Positions 63,961 through 64,000 of a stretch of DNA of 64,000 bases are shown one piece after another (position 1 is the first letter of the stretch; each line of letters opens with the position of its first letter). The stretch spans positions 41,703,973 through 41,767,972 of the forward strand of contig CM049319.1 of assembly GCA_026874595.1 (NCBI GenBank), given 5' to 3'. A program made the translations under genes and the position numbers. This DNA comes from Sipunculus nudus (taxonomy: Eukaryota > Annelida > Sipuncula > Golfingiida > Sipunculidae). Below the pieces are notes generated by a model. The model did not search any database. It saw only the letters and a program-made list of their open reading frames with translations, and was not told the DNA's origin.

Positions 63961-64000
63961 AATTGTTTAATGTGTAAATTTTAGAAACAGAATAAAAAAA

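Noticed and set aside
1-64000. tRNA, rRNA and snRNA genes
   Set aside because: Looked for cloverleaf A/B-box pairs and conserved rRNA words by eye; none convincing. A tRNAscan/Rfam run would be decisive.

Overview
The window looks like repeat-dominated nuclear DNA from a metazoan, most likely a mollusc and probably a bivalve. That guess rests on the repeat style: arrays built from phrases such as AGGTCAAAGGTCA and GTCCGTCATTCCG, a GC-rich hairpin near a GGGGCATATAG motif, an OTU- and endonuclease-bearing Helentron, and a Harbinger transposon. I see no rRNA, tRNA, CRISPR array, bacterial operon or recognisable host gene. All protein-coding signal belongs to transposable elements, and every transposon gene seen is broken.

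Layout. 1-1,020 is a 148-bp satellite. 1,170-4,588 holds two head-to-tail units of a ~1.65-kb module that carries ~330-bp sub-repeats and ends in a hairpin plus CTAG. 4,589-26,345 (unit A) and 26,346-46,680 (unit B) are two head-to-tail copies of a 20-22 kb segment. Each copy has module repeats, a spacer, an AT-rich minisatellite, a minus-strand Helentron gene and a long leader region. A third copy (C) starts at 46,681 and stops at the same CTAG terminus at 48,590. 48,900-50,750 is a ~295-bp tandem repeat, and 50,753-52,095 is a short element with seven ~180-bp repeats between ATGCCCCCGCC inverted ends. 53,321-56,274 is a decayed PIF/Harbinger element with a telomere-like tract inside its transposase. 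57,007-57,232 is a probable MITE. 57,890-62,560 is an older inverted array of the same 1.6-kb module, and 62,560-63,960 is an inverted diverged relic of the 24.1-25.5 kb leader end.

How the genes fit together. In both copies the Helentron reads, from right to left: a 23-residue repeat region, a Cys-rich/DUF6570-like domain, an OTU cysteine protease domain, a Helitron-like N domain, a HUH-Y2 Rep nuclease, a PIF1-family helicase, and a fused endonuclease/exonuclease/phosphatase (EN) domain. Together these are the rolling-circle transposition machinery. Copies A and B carry mostly different inactivating lesions, so they decayed separately after the duplication.

The most interesting structural signal is the module terminus (TTCCGGCAAGC, then a 13-nt hairpin, then TCTAG). 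Its stem shows compensatory substitutions among copies, it marks the unit junctions, and it occurs once per ~1.6-kb unit. The sub-repeats carry CTCF-like, nuclear-receptor-like and RFX-like motifs. Work was by eye without alignment software: repeat boundaries are good to tens of bases, and similarity statements are qualitative.
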